From Candidatus Heimdallarchaeota archaeon (GTDB lineage: Archaea; Asgardarchaeota; Heimdallarchaeia; JABLTI01), in assembly GCA_019056785.1 (NCBI GenBank), contig DXJV01000068.1, positions 53,954 through 117,953 of the forward strand: a stretch of DNA of 64,000 nt, written 5' to 3'. The position numbers and the translations under genes were made by a program. Shown here piece by piece: positions 63,021-64,000 of the stretch. Numbering within the stretch: position 1 is the first letter of the stretch; every line of letters begins with the position of its first letter. The notes beneath the pieces were generated by a model, which saw nothing but the letters and a program-made list of their open reading frames with translations, was not told where the DNA came from and did no database searches.

Positions 63021-64000
63021 ATGCCATCAGTGAAAGTTCCGGAAGAAGTTCTTGAAATATTCCCATATAAGGCTGTTAGAGCCATCCAAGACGAATTGAT
63101 CACTACGACCTTCCATGCATTGAAAGAGCGAAAGAATGTGGTAATCGAGGGTGCAAATGGGTTGGGTAAAACCATCGCAGCTCTTACCGCTGTTCTCCCA
63201 ATTGCCCGTGAAAAAGATTTGCAAATAGTTCACATTTGTCGAACGAACAAACAAGCTGACCGCGTTATCTCTGAATTAAAAGAAATAAGTAAAAAAACGC
63301 CAATAAGTGGTGTTTCTATCCGGGGGCGGAAAGAAATGTGCCCCCATGAGCTTGTTCAAAAACATGCTGATGATGCTGCGACCGCTTCTGTTCTTTGTGG
63401 GCAGTTGAAAAAATTGCGAAAATGTGATTACTATAATCGAATGAATGATCGCCTCCCTCATTTAAAGAATGCCTTGAAGATTCTTTCAAAAACACCGTCA
63501 ACGAGCACCGAAATTCTCGAGTTTTGTGAGGAGAGTAGAATTTGCCCCTATGAACTCATTCTAAAATTAATTGATTCTGTAGAAGTCGTTGCCGCCAGCT
63601 ATCAATACATCTTTAATCCCAATATCCGGGAAACATTTCTGAATAAAATTTCGCGAAGCATGGATGAAATTGTTCTCATTGTAGATGAATGCCATAATAT
63701 CATCGATACAGCAATTGATATCTCGAGTGAACAGTTGTCACTTTATTCCATCCGTCAAGCGTTAAAAGAAGCAAAAGCGTTCAATAAAGTAGAGTTTATT
63801 CGTTTGTTGCGAGAGCTTATAGCTATCCTGGAAAGCTTTCAGGAACGTGCAGAATCGGAAAAGCAAATAGACGCGCAAAAGATTCTCCTGCAGCTTTCCC
63901 GTGAAGTTGGTGCAACTCTTGATCTTGATTATGCCGACAAGCTCATTGCTGCTGGCTTCAAAATACAAAAGGAATATCTTGCAAGAAACAAACCCCCCAG
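63021..64000 (+). CDS. XPD/Rad3-family iron-sulfur DNA helicase (3' partial)
   Basis: Superfamily 2 helicase, 5'-3' type, used in repair. 326 residues are visible from ATG 63021 before the window ends. Walker A is EGANGLGKT (about residues 43-51), motif Ia follows, and motif II is VDECHN (221-226), in place of the usual DEAH. Cysteines 107 (EMCPHE), 126 (VLCGQ), 135 (RKCDYY) and 175 (RICPYE) are in the order expected for the XPD [4Fe-4S] domain; Cys169 is an extra. It starts about 120 bp after the interrupted nuclease gene. Motifs III-VI lie beyond the window. Confidence 0.88.
   Translation, partial: MPSVKVPEEVLEIFPYKAVRAIQDELITTTFHALKERKNVVIEGANGLGKTIAALTAVLPIAREKDLQIVHICRTNKQADRVISELKEISKKTPISGVSIRGRKEMCPHELVQKHADDAATASVLCGQLKKLRKCDYYNRMNDRLPHLKNALKILSKTPSTSTEILEFCEESRICPYELILKLIDSVEVVAASYQYIFNPNIRETFLNKISRSMDEIVLIVDECHNIIDTAIDISSEQLSLYSIRQALKEAKAFNKVEFIRLLRELIAILESFQERAESEKQIDAQKILLQLSREVGATLDLDYADKLIAAGFKIQKEYLARNKPP

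Noticed and set aside
1..64000. CRISPR arrays, transposases, phage genes and attachment sites
   Set aside because: No regularly spaced direct repeats, no Cas, transposase or integrase motifs and no tRNA-end duplications were seen on reading both strands.

Overview
The window looks like chromosomal DNA of an AT-rich archaeon, most likely an Asgard archaeon of the Heimdallarchaeia type. Archaeal markers are two PurP-type FAICAR synthetases, a COG4030-like HAD protein, a type II methionine aminopeptidase, an XPD/Rad3 helicase and a surface protein with an archaeal-style C-terminal sorting tail. Asgard-like or eukaryote-like traits are a roadblock/longin-like protein, an N-myristoyltransferase-like tandem GNAT protein, a polybasic N-terminal tail on MetAP2, and bacterial-type MutS and MutL. 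The lineage is an inference; there is no rRNA or ribosomal protein gene here.

Layout. 0-4.4 kb: phosphate uptake genes pstB (cut by the window edge)-phoU-pstS-pstC-pstA. 4.5-10.5 kb: a secreted permuted NlpC/P60-like hydrolase, an unknown exported protein, and an ABC exporter (902-aa permease plus two ATPases). 10.6-34.6 kb: a scattered purine supercluster: purP and a purP paralogue; a minus-strand run purD-HAD-MFS-pfkB-purE-membrane protein; purS-purQ-purL; purF; purM. Between these lie a Rieske protein, a LarA-family protein, trmO, two tandem copies of a [surface protein + membrane wHTH regulator] module, and an esterase. The cluster covers PRPP to CAIR plus FAICAR synthesis, but no purN/purT, purC, purB, purK or IMP cyclohydrolase gene was seen. 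34.6-40.1 kb: HisA-like, FIST, lipid kinase, roadblock-like, degenerate HD and MBL proteins.

40.4-46.6 kb is a decaying stretch. It holds a broken ABC ATPase, a cysteine synthase with an in-frame TAG at a conserved Trp, a broken UbiA prenyltransferase and a probably frameshifted DUF6884-like gene. The NMT-like gene and a GH20 hexosaminidase in the same stretch are intact. 46.6-54.4 kb: DinB-like, HEAT-repeat and unknown genes, then mutS, a DMT transporter and an endonuclease-type mutL. 54.7-64 kb: a surface protein with a leader hairpin and terminator, MetAP2, helical-repeat and zinc-ribbon proteins, a GC-richer intergenic island with long-range pairing (probable structured ncRNA), a CDP-alcohol phosphatidyltransferase, a PD-(D/E)XK nuclease interrupted by TGA, and the start of an XPD-like helicase cut by the window end.

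The most interesting signals are the NMT-like protein (with MetAP2 about 14 kb away), the duplicated surface-protein/membrane-regulator module with a shared upstream motif, the unassigned structured RNA, and strong enrichment of the palindrome CTCGAG. No tRNA, rRNA, CRISPR array or insertion sequence was recognised. Start codons are often TTG or GTG, so several 5' ends are uncertain.
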